Source: UBA12481 sp942493265 (GTDB lineage Bacteria; Bacteroidota; Bacteroidia; Bacteroidales; UBA12481). Taken from it: a stretch of 64,000 bases of DNA. The notes below the pieces were generated by a model. It made no database searches, was not told where the DNA came from, and saw only the letters and a list, made by a program, of their open reading frames with translations. The translations under genes were made by a program, and so were the position numbers. Of the stretch, positions 46,412-55,025 are shown one piece after another (the stretch's first letter is position 1; every line of letters begins with the position of its first letter). The DNA lies in the NCBI GenBank assembly GCA_942493265.1, contig OW818688.1, positions 3,906,001 through 3,970,000 on the forward strand, in the 5' to 3' direction.

Positions 46412-49228
46412 ATGCCCGAAAATATCGCTGATCCTGAAACGAATATTCTGATTAAGGGAGCAAGGGTTCATAACCTTAAAAACATCGATATAGCGATCCC
46501 CCGCGATAAGCTGATTGTGATTACCGGCTTGTCGGGATCGGGGAAGTCCTCCCTGGCATTCGACACATTATATGCTGAAGGTCAGCGACGTTACGTTGAA
46601 AGTCTTTCTTCCTATGCCCGACAGTTCCTGGGCCGGCTCGATAAACCGGATGTGGATCTGATCACCGGAATTCCGCCGGCAATTGCCATCGAACAGCGGG
46701 TGAATACCCGCAATCCGAGGTCAACCGTTGGCACTTCAACCGAAATATACGACTACCTGAAATTGCTTTTTGCACGGATCGGGGAAACTTTTTCACCCAT
46801 CAGCGGACAAAAAGTGAACAAACACCAGGTTCAGGATGTGGTGGAACGGATCATGACACTGCCTGAAGGCTCTCAGATCATGATTCTGGCACCTCTGCAC
46901 AAACCAGAGGACCGTTCCCTCCGCATACATTTGGAAATACTTGTCCAGCAGGGATATACACGTATTGAGGATAACGGCCAGATCCGAAAGATCTCGGAGG
47001 TTCTCGATCCGGCCGTCACGCTTTGTGAAACCTGCTCATTTGATATATTGATCGACCGCGTTTTTATTGGTCAGGAGGAAGATCTCCAGGCCCGCGTGGG
47101 GGATTCGGTTGAAACGGCCTTTTTCGAGGGCAAAGGCGAGTGTACGCTCAAGATTCTGCAGAACGGTGAAACTATCGAAGAACAGTATTCCAACCGCTTT
47201 GAGATGGACGGGATATTGTTTGAGGAGCCCAGTGTTCACCTGTTCAGTTTTAACAATCCCATGGGTGCCTGCCCCGTGTGCGAAGGCTTCGGCAGCACCA
47301 TCGGTATCGATGAAGATCTGGTTGTACCTAACACAAACCTGTCCATTTTCGAAGAGGCTATCGTTTGCTGGAAGGGCGAAAAAATGTCGGCCTGGAAGGA
47401 TCATCTCCTGCAAAATGCCGATCAGTTCAATTTCCCAATACACCGGCCTTTCTATCAGCTGACTGAACAGGAAAGGCAGCTTTTATGGACAGGCAACCAA
47501 TGGTTTCAGGGGTTGCATGCTTTCTTTAAACATCTGGAGGAAAAATCCTATAAAATCCAATACCGGGTGATGCTGGCGCGCTACAGGGGCAAAACCGTAT
47601 GTCCGGAATGCCTGGGCTCACGCCTTCGGAAAGAAGCCAGATGGGTTCAGATCGGTGGAAAATCGATTACCGATCTGGTCAAATTGCCTGTATCAGACCT
47701 GATTGCATTTTTTGATGGACTGAAACTGGATGCCCATCGCGAACATATTGCCGGTAGGTTACTCACCGAAATCCGTAACCGGCTGATGTACCTGTTTGAA
47801 GTGGGCCTTGGCTATCTCACCCTGAATCGTACCTCAAACACCCTGTCAGGCGGTGAGTCGCAGCGGATTAACCTCGCAGGATCACTCGGGAGCAGTTTGG
47901 TGGGATCTCTATATATATTAGATGAACCCAGCATCGGACTCCATCCGCGTGATACCGGCAGGCTGATTCGCGTGTTGAAGCGCTTGCGTGATCTGGGCAA
48001 TACCGTTTTGGTAGTTGAACACGATGAGGAAATCATCCGATCGGCCGACTATATAATAGATATTGGTCCGGGTGCCGGAAGATTTGGCGGGGAAGTGATT
48101 TTTCATGGCACCCATGAGGAACTGTCGAAAGAGACTAAAGGCCTGACAGCCAGATATCTGTCGGGACTCGAAACCATCCGTGTACCGGATATCCGCAGGA
48201 AATGGAATAATTTCATCGAACTAACCGGCGCAGGTGAAAACAACCTGAAAGCCATCAATGTGAAATTCCCGCTGGAGGTAATGACCGTGGTAACCGGAGT
48301 CAGTGGTTCGGGCAAATCCACTCTGGTTAACAAAACCCTCTTTAACGCGCTCAATAAACGGATTAACGGAGCCGGTGAACGCACCGGAAGGTTCGGGACC
48401 CTCACCGGCGATCTTCACCGCATTAAACAGGTGGAGCTCATTGATCAGAATCCAATCGGGAAAAGCTCCAGGTCGAATCCCGTAACCTACATCAAGGCCT
48501 GGGATGAGGTTCGCAAGCTCATGACTGACCAGCCTTTATCGGTAATGAATGGCTATAAGGCAGCACATTTTTCTTTCAATGTGGATGGCGGCCGATGCGA
48601 GGAGTGTCAGGGTGAAGGGGTGATCAAGGTGGAGATGCAGTTTATGGCAGATGTTTATCTCACATGCGAACATTGTCATAGCACCCGCTTTAAAGAGGAG
48701 ATCCTGGATGTTAAATATGAAGGCAAAAACGTTCATGACATGCTGGAAATGTCGGTGAGCGAATCTCTTGAATTCTTTGGTGCACAGAAGGACCATACGG
48801 CCAAAAAAATCGCCCAGAAGCTACAGCCCCTGATGGATGTAGGGCTGGGATACGTAAAACTCGGACAATCTTCCTCAACCCTGTCGGGTGGTGAAAGCCA
48901 GCGCATTAAACTGGCCTCATTCCTCACACGCGGACATGATGCAGGGCATACCCTGTTTATTTTTGATGAACCCACTACGGGATTGCATTTCGATGATATC
49001 AAAACCTTGCTGAAGGCCTTTGATGCCCTGCTCGACCGGGGTCATACACTGATCATCATCGAACATAATCCTGAAGTGATCAAGAATGCCGACTGGATCA
49101 TCGATCTCGGTCCGGAAGGCGGATCCGACGGGGGTAACCTCGTTTTTGCAGGAACACCGGAAGATCTGGCGTTCTGCAAAGAATCCCATACTGCACCCTA
49201 TATTACTGAAAAACTGAAAAAACGATGA
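46412..49228 (+). CDS. uvrA: Excinuclease ABC subunit A
   Basis: 938 residues, normal length. Two ABC modules: Walker A GLSGSGKSSLAFD (residues 39-51) and VSGSGKSTLVNK (about 629-640); signatures LSGGESQRI twice; zinc modules CPVCEGFG/CPECLGSR and CEECQGEGVI/CEHCHSTRF; ARQFLGRLDKPDVD and YDYLKLLFARIG. It is the damage-recognition dimer of nucleotide excision repair, loading UvrB. It is followed by a 4-bp ATGA overlap with a HEAT-like gene. Confidence 0.97.
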   Translation: MPENIADPETNILIKGARVHNLKNIDIAIPRDKLIVITGLSGSGKSSLAFDTLYAEGQRRYVESLSSYARQFLGRLDKPDVDLITGIPPAIAIEQRVNTRNPRSTVGTSTEIYDYLKLLFARIGETFSPISGQKVNKHQVQDVVERIMTLPEGSQIMILAPLHKPEDRSLRIHLEILVQQGYTRIEDNGQIRKISEVLDPAVTLCETCSFDILIDRVFIGQEEDLQARVGDSVETAFFEGKGECTLKILQNGETIEEQYSNRFEMDGILFEEPSVHLFSFNNPMGACPVCEGFGSTIGIDEDLVVPNTNLSIFEEAIVCWKGEKMSAWKDHLLQNADQFNFPIHRPFYQLTEQERQLLWTGNQWFQGLHAFFKHLEEKSYKIQYRVMLARYRGKTVCPECLGSRLRKEARWVQIGGKSITDLVKLPVSDLIAFFDGLKLDAHREHIAGRLLTEIRNRLMYLFEVGLGYLTLNRTSNTLSGGESQRINLAGSLGSSLVGSLYILDEPSIGLHPRDTGRLIRVLKRLRDLGNTVLVVEHDEEIIRSADYIIDIGPGAGRFGGEVIFHGTHEELSKETKGLTARYLSGLETIRVPDIRRKWNNFIELTGAGENNLKAINVKFPLEVMTVVTGVSGSGKSTLVNKTLFNALNKRINGAGERTGRFGTLTGDLHRIKQVELIDQNPIGKSSRSNPVTYIKAWDEVRKLMTDQPLSVMNGYKAAHFSFNVDGGRCEECQGEGVIKVEMQFMADVYLTCEHCHSTRFKEEILDVKYEGKNVHDMLEMSVSESLEFFGAQKDHTAKKIAQKLQPLMDVGLGYVKLGQSSSTLSGGESQRIKLASFLTRGHDAGHTLFIFDEPTTGLHFDDIKTLLKAFDALLDRGHTLIIIEHNPEVIKNADWIIDLGPEGGSDGGNLVFAGTPEDLAFCKESHTAPYITEKLKKR

Positions 49229-49764
49229 CCTCAGCCAAATCATCCATAAGCTCCGCCGACCTGCTCAAACAGATTGAGTCGAAGGATCCGGCACTCGTAT
49301 TAAAGTCATTGGACAAGCTCGGTAAAGTCGCTAATATAAACGATCTGCCTGCTATAATAAAAGTGATGGCAGGGGTCACCGACCTCAGTCTCATGAATCA
49401 TTTCACTGAATTTCTGGCCAATGTGAAGTCGAAAGCCGCTCCCGAAGTCATGGTAACCTGTTTGGCGAATCCAGCCTATGCAAAGATCCGGATCGAGCTG
49501 ACCCGGGCCTGCTGGGAATCGCAGCTCGACTATTCCCCTCACCTGATGCTCTTTGCGCGCATGTTCATCGCCGATGATTTTGTGCTGTCGGTAGAGGCAT
49601 TTTCGGTTATCGAATACACCTGTCTCGAACATCCGGTGAGCAAAAAGCTGGTGAAAGAAATTACTGTTCTCATCAAAAACAGTCTCCCGGACCAACCTGA
49701 AACAAAGCAGAGGCTGACCCGGGAGCTGTTAGAAATTCTGGAGCCTTTTTTGGCGGCAGATTAG
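49225..49764 (+). CDS. HEAT-like helical repeat protein, hypothetical
   Basis: 179 residues, all-helical with HEAT-like segments (DPALVLKSLDKLGKVANIND, AAPEVMVTCLANPAYAKIRI). No family name is assigned. The start codon overlaps the uvrA stop (ATGA), so it is translated with uvrA; whether it takes part in repair is unknown. The last codon overlaps the convergent dihydroorotate-dehydrogenase-like gene by 4 bp. Confidence 0.7.
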   Translation: MTSAKSSISSADLLKQIESKDPALVLKSLDKLGKVANINDLPAIIKVMAGVTDLSLMNHFTEFLANVKSKAAPEVMVTCLANPAYAKIRIELTRACWESQLDYSPHLMLFARMFIADDFVLSVEAFSVIEYTCLEHPVSKKLVKEITVLIKNSLPDQPETKQRLTRELLEILEPFLAAD

Positions 49765-50735
49765 TGACGGTTTGAATAGTAACGCATAAACTGAGCCCTC
49801 TCCCAGGTTCTGGGATCGGAATAATTCCGGTAGCTCATTTTACCGCGAAAATCATCAACCGTATCAAATTTATGTTCTACCATCCAGCTTTCCATTCCGC
49901 TGATAATGGTTTTCAGATATTCAGGTCCGTTTTTATAGAGCACCGAACAAACCTGCGCGGTTTTGGCACCGGCGAGCAGAATTTTCAGTGCGGAATCCGC
50001 GTCATGTATCCCTGTTGAACCGGAAATATCAATCTTCCTGAATTTATCGGAGATCAGGCTGATCCACCTCAATGACTGGCGGATGTCGGTGGGTGAACTG
50101 AATACCTCAGCGGCTGTAATCTTCATTTCCTTCAGGTCGATATCCGGTTCATACAAGCGATTGAACAACACAACACCCTGTAATCCAATTGCATGAAATT
50201 GGTTTACCATATAAATCAGATTGGAAAAGTAGGGGCTGATCTTGGCGACCAGCGGAATGGATGTGGCTTGCCGCACTTTTTCCAGAATATCGAAATAGCT
50301 TTTTTCAATCCGTTCAGGCTGCTCTCCATCAACCGGAAGGATAAAAATATTCAGTTCCAGGGCATCGGCTCCGGCATCTTCAATCTGTTTGGCAAAGGTG
50401 GTCCAGTCGGTGCCGGATATACAATTGATGCTCGCAAAAACCGGCTGGGAAATCTTCGTTTTTGACTGGCTGATCAAGTCGAGATATTCGCCAACGGTAT
50501 TGCTTTTCGAATACCCGCGGATATAGTCGGCCGCCTCGGGATAGGAATAATCCTCGATCAGCCTGCCGGCATCAAAAATGATCTGCTCCTCAAAAAGAGA
50601 TTTCAACACGATCGCTCCCGGTCCCTGGTCGGCCATGCGGCGAACCTTGTCAATATTATCCAGCAGTCCTGAGCTGCTGACGATGATCGGATTGTCGAGC
50701 TGCAATCCAACATAAGTAGTTTTCAGATCAACCAT
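49761..50735 (-). CDS. Dihydroorotate dehydrogenase-like flavoprotein, copy 1
   Basis: 324 residues of the PyrD-like TIM-barrel: TTYVGLQLDNPIIVSSSGLL, FASINCISGTDWTTFAKQIE, VAKISPYFSNL, and FMN-phosphate region SGSTGIHDADSALKILLAGA then TAQVCSVLY. In true PyrD the segment after the central Glu-x-Asn is N-x-SCPN with the catalytic base; here it is ELNIFILPVDGEQP, with no Cys or Ser in that place, so normal dihydroorotate oxidation is doubtful. A paralogue is at 53226-54236. Confidence 0.82.
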   Translation of the reverse strand: MVDLKTTYVGLQLDNPIIVSSSGLLDNIDKVRRMADQGPGAIVLKSLFEEQIIFDAGRLIEDYSYPEAADYIRGYSKSNTVGEYLDLISQSKTKISQPVFASINCISGTDWTTFAKQIEDAGADALELNIFILPVDGEQPERIEKSYFDILEKVRQATSIPLVAKISPYFSNLIYMVNQFHAIGLQGVVLFNRLYEPDIDLKEMKITAAEVFSSPTDIRQSLRWISLISDKFRKIDISGSTGIHDADSALKILLAGAKTAQVCSVLYKNGPEYLKTIISGMESWMVEHKFDTVDDFRGKMSYRNYSDPRTWERAQFMRYYSNRH

Positions 50736-50763
50736 ATTAATTATAATTAGCTTTTTTAAATAG

Positions 50764-50872
50764 CACGCGGATTTACGCGGGTCCCTTCGGGAACGCGGAT
50801 TTTCGCGGATCTTTAAAATATAAAAAATCCGCGTAAATCCGCGTTCCGTCAGGATCCGCGTAAATCCGCGTG
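50764..50872. repeat. ACGCGGATTTACGCGG inverted repeat
   Basis: CACGCGGATTTACGCGG ... GGAACGCGGATTTTCGCGG, then the complement (AATCCGCGTAAATCCGCGTT ... CCGCGTAAATCCGCGTG): about 109 bp able to form a long hairpin around TAAAATATAAAA. It lies between the divergently oriented ends of two minus-strand genes (YggS and the PyrD-like gene) and may terminate the upstream transcript. Confidence 0.8.
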
Positions 50873-50906
50873 CATATCTTCATTCCACAACTTGTCCCGA
50901 TGTTAT

Positions 50907-51572
50907 TCATCTGCTACCGAAAATTTTGGTCCCGATACGGACGATGGTACTCCCCTCCTCTATCGCTATCGGGTAATCGCCCGACATGCCAAATGACAAT
51001 TCGTTAAAGGAGGGCTGTTCGATAAAATAATCCTTTTTGAGTTTATCAAACAGGGTTTTCAGTCCACGGAATTCCTTATGGATCAAATCAGTATCATCCG
51101 TAAAGGTGGCCATTCCCATCAAACCCCGTATCTGTATGCCGGGCAGCGGATTCCCTGACAGATCAATCAGGAGTTCATTCAGTTCTGCCTCATCGAACCC
51201 GAACTTGGTTTCCTCAGTGGCAATAAAAACCTGTAATAAGCAGTCGATCTGACGGTTAACCTTAATTGCCTGTTCCGATATTTCCTCCAGCAATTTCCGG
51301 GAGTCCACCGACTGGATCATCGAAATAAAGGGGGCAATCTGCTTCACTTTATTGGTCTGAAGATGCCCGATCATGTGCCATTCAATATCCCCCGGTAGCA
51401 GAGGACGTTTCGTCAGAATTTCCTGCACGCGGTTCTCACCGAAAATCCGCTGTCCGCACCGGTATGCTGCCAGAATTTCTTCCGCCGGATGGTTCTTCGA
51501 AACGGCTACCAATGTTACCCGGTCGCCGATTTCGGTGCGTAAGGACTCGAGATTTCGGGCAATTTCGTTCAT
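50907..51572 (-). CDS. YggS/PLPBP family PLP-binding protein
   Basis: 221 residues. VTLVAVSKNHPAEEILAAY holds the PLP lysine K26; RIFGENRVQEIL, EWHMIGHLQTNKVKQIAPF, IRGLMGMATF and FNELSFGMSGDYPIAIEEGS are standard YggS blocks. It binds PLP without known enzymatic activity and supports PLP and amino-acid balance in the cytoplasm. A repeat separates it from the upstream thioesterase gene. Confidence 0.92.
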   Translation of the reverse strand: MNEIARNLESLRTEIGDRVTLVAVSKNHPAEEILAAYRCGQRIFGENRVQEILTKRPLLPGDIEWHMIGHLQTNKVKQIAPFISMIQSVDSRKLLEEISEQAIKVNRQIDCLLQVFIATEETKFGFDEAELNELLIDLSGNPLPGIQIRGLMGMATFTDDTDLIHKEFRGLKTLFDKLKKDYFIEQPSFNELSFGMSGDYPIAIEEGSTIVRIGTKIFGSR

Positions 51573-51594
51573 TGGGATACGGGGGTGGGGTTTT

Positions 51595-51683
51595 TACCAC
51601 GGAGACACGGAGAGCACGGAGGTACACAGAGATAATTTTTAATAGTCTCCGTGTCCCTCAGTGTTCTCCGTGTCTCCGTGGTA
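51595..51683. repeat. Inverted repeat, ACCACGGAGACACGGAG family
   Basis: TACCACGGAGACACGGAGAG ... AATTTTTAATAG ... TCTCCGTGTCTCCGTGGTA. It is a full copy matching 17322-17412 in layout, between two minus-strand genes. Confidence 0.82.
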
Positions 51684-51695
51684 CTCTTCATCTCT

Positions 51696-52460
51696 TTATG
51701 CAAAGGTAAACCGTGCGGCGAAAGCCTGACGGTCATCCTCCTTATATTTTATAAATCCCTGTAAAATATTCTTACCCGATTGATCAGCCGGCATCAGAAT
51801 CCGGATTTCATCATGATGCTTGACTTCAGCAATGAAATTGACTTCAACGATTTTGATTTGCCGCTCCAGCAGAATATCTATGGGCAATTCATTCAACACC
51901 CATTCGATGTATCGGGTATTATTCACATGGTTATTCATATCCAGCTGGCCATATTTTGCAGTCATCTCATTCACTATCAGCATATCTGCCGGCCAGACAA
52001 TTTTGGATGGCTTATCGGTGATGGCATGATAGTTGGCCAGTTCGCCGGTTTCATATTCCTTTCCGATGAGTCTTACCGGTTTGCGGCTGGTCAGATCCAT
52101 GAGGGTCCAGGCAGTTGAGCCGGCCATCAGGACAATCCTGTCCAGGTCAAGAATCTGAAAATCACGGTATGCCACTACTCCCTCCATCAATTTGGGCCAG
52201 GTTCTCAGAATGATTCTATCGCCCCAAACAGGCTGCCTGTTAATCAGCATCCTGGAACGGATCAGCACCCAGGCCTGATTTCGGGCCACCAGCTCATCAT
52301 ATCCCCAGCCACGGCGGGCGGCATCCCTTCCGGCTGCATCGCCAAGAATTCCATAGGCAGCCGGAATGCTCAGCCGTTTCATGGGATCCAGCAGGAATGA
52401 AAAAACGGGGTAAACCTCTTCATAGACAGGTAAAACTGAGTCGGTGTGCTTATCTTTCAT
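51696..52460 (-). CDS. Acyl-ACP thioesterase (FatA/FatB family)
   Basis: 254 residues, two hotdog repeats. Conserved blocks: LSIPAAYGILGDAAGRDA, NQAWVLIRSRMLINRQPVWG, and QLDMNNHVNNTRYIEW with the catalytic N-x-H motif. It releases free fatty acids from acyl-ACP and ends fatty acid synthesis. The start may be 52460 or 52466. It is divergent from the AlbA_2 gene with only ~60 bp for both promoters. Confidence 0.9.
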   Translation of the reverse strand: MKDKHTDSVLPVYEEVYPVFSFLLDPMKRLSIPAAYGILGDAAGRDAARRGWGYDELVARNQAWVLIRSRMLINRQPVWGDRIILRTWPKLMEGVVAYRDFQILDLDRIVLMAGSTAWTLMDLTSRKPVRLIGKEYETGELANYHAITDKPSKIVWPADMLIVNEMTAKYGQLDMNNHVNNTRYIEWVLNELPIDILLERQIKIVEVNFIAEVKHHDEIRILMPADQSGKNILQGFIKYKEDDRQAFAARFTFA

Positions 52461-52523
52461 AATCATATTCGCCCGGGGCACTCAAAAAGTTGTCAATTTT
52501 ACTCAATTTTGGCGAGTTAAAAC

Positions 52524-53162
52524 ATGAAGAAAGTCTCCTACATACAGGCATTGATCACTGAAGGCGAGCATCAGCAGCAGGATTTTAAATTCGGGATAAC
52601 CGATTCCCGGAAAATTGCCCGCTCGCTGGTGGCATTTGCCAATACCGACGGAGGCCGCCTGCTGATCGGGGTAAAGGATAACGGGGTTATTGCGGGCGTA
52701 AGGTCGGAAGAGGAGTATTACATGATTGAAGCGGCAGCTCAGATGTATTCCAAGCCGGAGGTACGCTTTGAATCAAAAGTCTGGAAAGAAGAGGGCAGAA
52801 CGGTACTCGAGGTTTGGGTTCCACCGAGTCCGCTCCGGCCGCATTTTGTTAAGGAGACAGCTGGATTGTGGCAGGCCTATGTGCGTTCAAGGGATGAAAA
52901 TATTCAGGCGGATGAAGTTCTGGTGCTGGTTTGGCAAAAGATGAAGCAGAAAAAGGGGACTTTGATCCGATATACCAAAATCGAGGAAGAGCTTTTCCGG
53001 CTGTTTCAAACCCGGAATCAGATTACCCTGAACGACTTCAGGAAAAGTGCCCGAATTACCCAGAAACAGGCCATTGAAACCCTTGCCAACCTGATTGTGC
53101 TCCGGCTTATTCATCAGGTTGTTTCCGCTCCGGAGTCCTTCTTCCGTTTAAATTCCGAATAA
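52524..53162 (+). CDS. Schlafen AlbA_2 domain protein with C-terminal winged helix
   Basis: 212 residues. N-terminal AlbA_2 domain (about 1-125): EGEHQQQDFKFGITDSRKIA, SLVAFANTDGGRLLIGVKDNG, WQAYVRSRDENIQA. The C-terminal part (about 145-205; TLNDFRKSARITQKQAIETL) looks like a winged helix. Such proteins are usually annotated as ATP-binding or DNA-binding regulators; the role is unknown. It is a single gene before the second PyrD-like copy. Confidence 0.85.
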   Translation: MKKVSYIQALITEGEHQQQDFKFGITDSRKIARSLVAFANTDGGRLLIGVKDNGVIAGVRSEEEYYMIEAAAQMYSKPEVRFESKVWKEEGRTVLEVWVPPSPLRPHFVKETAGLWQAYVRSRDENIQADEVLVLVWQKMKQKKGTLIRYTKIEEELFRLFQTRNQITLNDFRKSARITQKQAIETLANLIVLRLIHQVVSAPESFFRLNSE

Positions 53163-53225
53163 TTGACTTTTTGTTGAACCATTTTAATTGTCTGTTGTTT
53201 TTATAGTAAACAACAATCAAACAAA

Positions 53226-54236
53226 ATGGGAAAGTTAAAAACACGTTACATGGGATTGGAGCTGGACAGTCCGGTAATCGTTGGGGCCTGTGATCTCGTT
53301 GAAAACCCCGCAAATCTGAAAAAAATCGAAAAGTCGGGCGCCGGAGCGCTGGTGTACAAATCCCTATTTGAAGAGCAGATTCAGCTGGAGGACATTCAGC
53401 TTTCCAACCTGCTGGAATCCTACAATGACCGCAATGCTGAAATGACTCAGGTTTTTCCGGGTACCACCTATTCCGGTCCGGAAGAATTTCTTGAAAAACT
53501 TAAGCGGGTAAAAAAGAACATCGGTATACCCGTAATCGGCAGTTTGAATGCAGTTTACGAAAACACCTGGGTGCAATATGCCCAGGGAATAGAAGCCACC
53601 GGAGTGGATGGTCTGGAACTGAACTTTTTTAACGTCCCGTTTTCCTTCGACAAAACCGGCGCCGAGGTTGAATCGGAACAGCTGAAGATTGTTGAACAGG
53701 TGGTTAAATCCGTAAAAATCCCGGTGACGGTGAAATTGAGTCCCTATTATTCAAACCCGCTGAATTTCGTCAGCCAGCTGAATAAAACAGGAATACAGGG
53801 AGTTGTATTGTTCAGCAAGCTATTCCAGCCGGATGTTGACCTCGACCACATGAAGCACACCTCTCCCTGGAACCTGAGCAATGACAAGGAATATCGCTTA
53901 TCGCTCCGTTACAGCGGATTGATGTTCGGTCAGGGCCATGGTGATGTTATCGCCAGCAGGGGTGTGATGGAGGGCGATGATGTAATCAGGCTGTTGCTTT
54001 CCGGTGCACAGGCCGTTCAGGTGGTAAGCACACTCTATAAAAACGGCATAGAAAGGATTGAGGAAATGAACAGCGGACTGCTGGCCTGGATGAATTATCA
54101 CAATTTTTCGTCGATAGATGATTTCCGTGGCAGGCTGAGCCGCAAAAACACCATGAATCCAACCATTTACAAGCGAGCCCAGTATATTGACATGATGCTG
54201 AATTCAGAGAAGCTGATATTGGACAGGACGATTTAG
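53226..54236 (+). CDS. Dihydroorotate dehydrogenase-like flavoprotein, copy 2
   Basis: 336 residues, clearly paralogous to 49761-50735 (LKTRYMGLELDSPVIVGACD, YKSLFEEQIQLEDIQL, GVVLFSKLFQPDVDLDHMK, GAQAVQVVSTLYKNG, SSIDDFRGRLSRKN). The PyrD catalytic segment is replaced by ELNFFNVPFSFDKT, again without SCPN. It probably binds FMN; the substrate is unknown. No pyr genes are nearby. The stop is followed at once by an interspersed repeat. Confidence 0.82.
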   Translation: MGKLKTRYMGLELDSPVIVGACDLVENPANLKKIEKSGAGALVYKSLFEEQIQLEDIQLSNLLESYNDRNAEMTQVFPGTTYSGPEEFLEKLKRVKKNIGIPVIGSLNAVYENTWVQYAQGIEATGVDGLELNFFNVPFSFDKTGAEVESEQLKIVEQVVKSVKIPVTVKLSPYYSNPLNFVSQLNKTGIQGVVLFSKLFQPDVDLDHMKHTSPWNLSNDKEYRLSLRYSGLMFGQGHGDVIASRGVMEGDDVIRLLLSGAQAVQVVSTLYKNGIERIEEMNSGLLAWMNYHNFSSIDDFRGRLSRKNTMNPTIYKRAQYIDMMLNSEKLILDRTI

Positions 54237-54332
54237 GCATTCGTGGTAAGGAACGGGGTCCCGTCCCCGCCTTCGCGGGGATGACACTTCTCTGAGGGTG
54301 CCGAAGTGGTAGATGACACTTCTCCGAGGGAA
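54237..54332. repeat. TCCCCGCCTTCGCGGGGATGACA repeat with GATGACACTTCTCYGAGGG duplication
   Basis: It starts one base after the PyrD-like stop codon (GCATTCGTGGTA...), contains the hairpin CCCCGCCTTCGCGGGG, and then a 19-bp motif GATGACACTTCTCYGAGGG twice, ~35 bp apart. The first ~50 bp match 42890-42931. Confidence 0.75.
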
Positions 54333-54341
54333 ATTTAGAGC

Positions 54342-55025
54342 TTACGAGCGTCGAAGGCGGAAAATGAAACCGGTGCCGCGGACCGTTTCAATGGAAACGG
54401 ATTCTTCGGTTGAGAGGTATTTCCTTAAGCGGCTTACGAAAACGTCCATGCTCCGGCCAAGGAAATAGTCGTTTTCGCCCCACACTTCCGTCAGGATTTC
54501 TTCACGCTTAACCAGCTTGTTTTCATGCTGAAGGAGGTATTTCAACAGCATACCCTCCTTCAAAGTTAGCTTGTGAATAACATCAGGGGTAACCAGCTCC
54601 AGTTCCTGGAAGTTAAAACTGATGCGGCCGATCTGGAAATCATCGGATTCATGGATTCCTGATCTTTTGAGGATATTATTAATCCGCAAAACCAGTTCAT
54701 CAACTTCGAAAGGCTTGGTGATATAATCATCGGCTCCGATTTTCAATCCCCGTATACGGTCCTCCTTCAAGCTTTTAGCTGTTAAAAAGATGAATGGGAT
54801 ATCATGATTATGCTTTGAAATCTTCTCAGCAAGTTCAAATCCATCCATCTTTGGCATCATCACATCCAGTATGCAAATGGTTGGGATCACTTTCAGAAAA
54901 TGTTCCCAGGCCTCTTCCCCGTCGCGGGCAAGAGATACTATAAATCCCTGCATTTCAAGGTACTGGGCCAGGATATTTCCGAGATCCGGATCATCCTCGG
55001 CTAACAGGATTCTGATTTTTTCCAT
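54342..55025 (-). CDS. OmpR/PhoB-family response regulator
   Basis: 227 residues. Receiver domain with acidic pocket (AEDDPD), phospho-acceptor D54 (ILDVMMPKMDG), and T/K switch (FLTAKS). C-terminal winged helix (about 130-225; LTLKEGMLLKYLLQHENKLV, EVWGENDYFLGRSMDVFVSR, ETVRGTGFIF). It overlaps the kinase gene by 35 bp. It is downstream of the cognate kinase at 54991-56394. Confidence 0.93.
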   Translation of the reverse strand: MEKIRILLAEDDPDLGNILAQYLEMQGFIVSLARDGEEAWEHFLKVIPTICILDVMMPKMDGFELAEKISKHNHDIPFIFLTAKSLKEDRIRGLKIGADDYITKPFEVDELVLRINNILKRSGIHESDDFQIGRISFNFQELELVTPDVIHKLTLKEGMLLKYLLQHENKLVKREEILTEVWGENDYFLGRSMDVFVSRLRKYLSTEESVSIETVRGTGFIFRLRRS

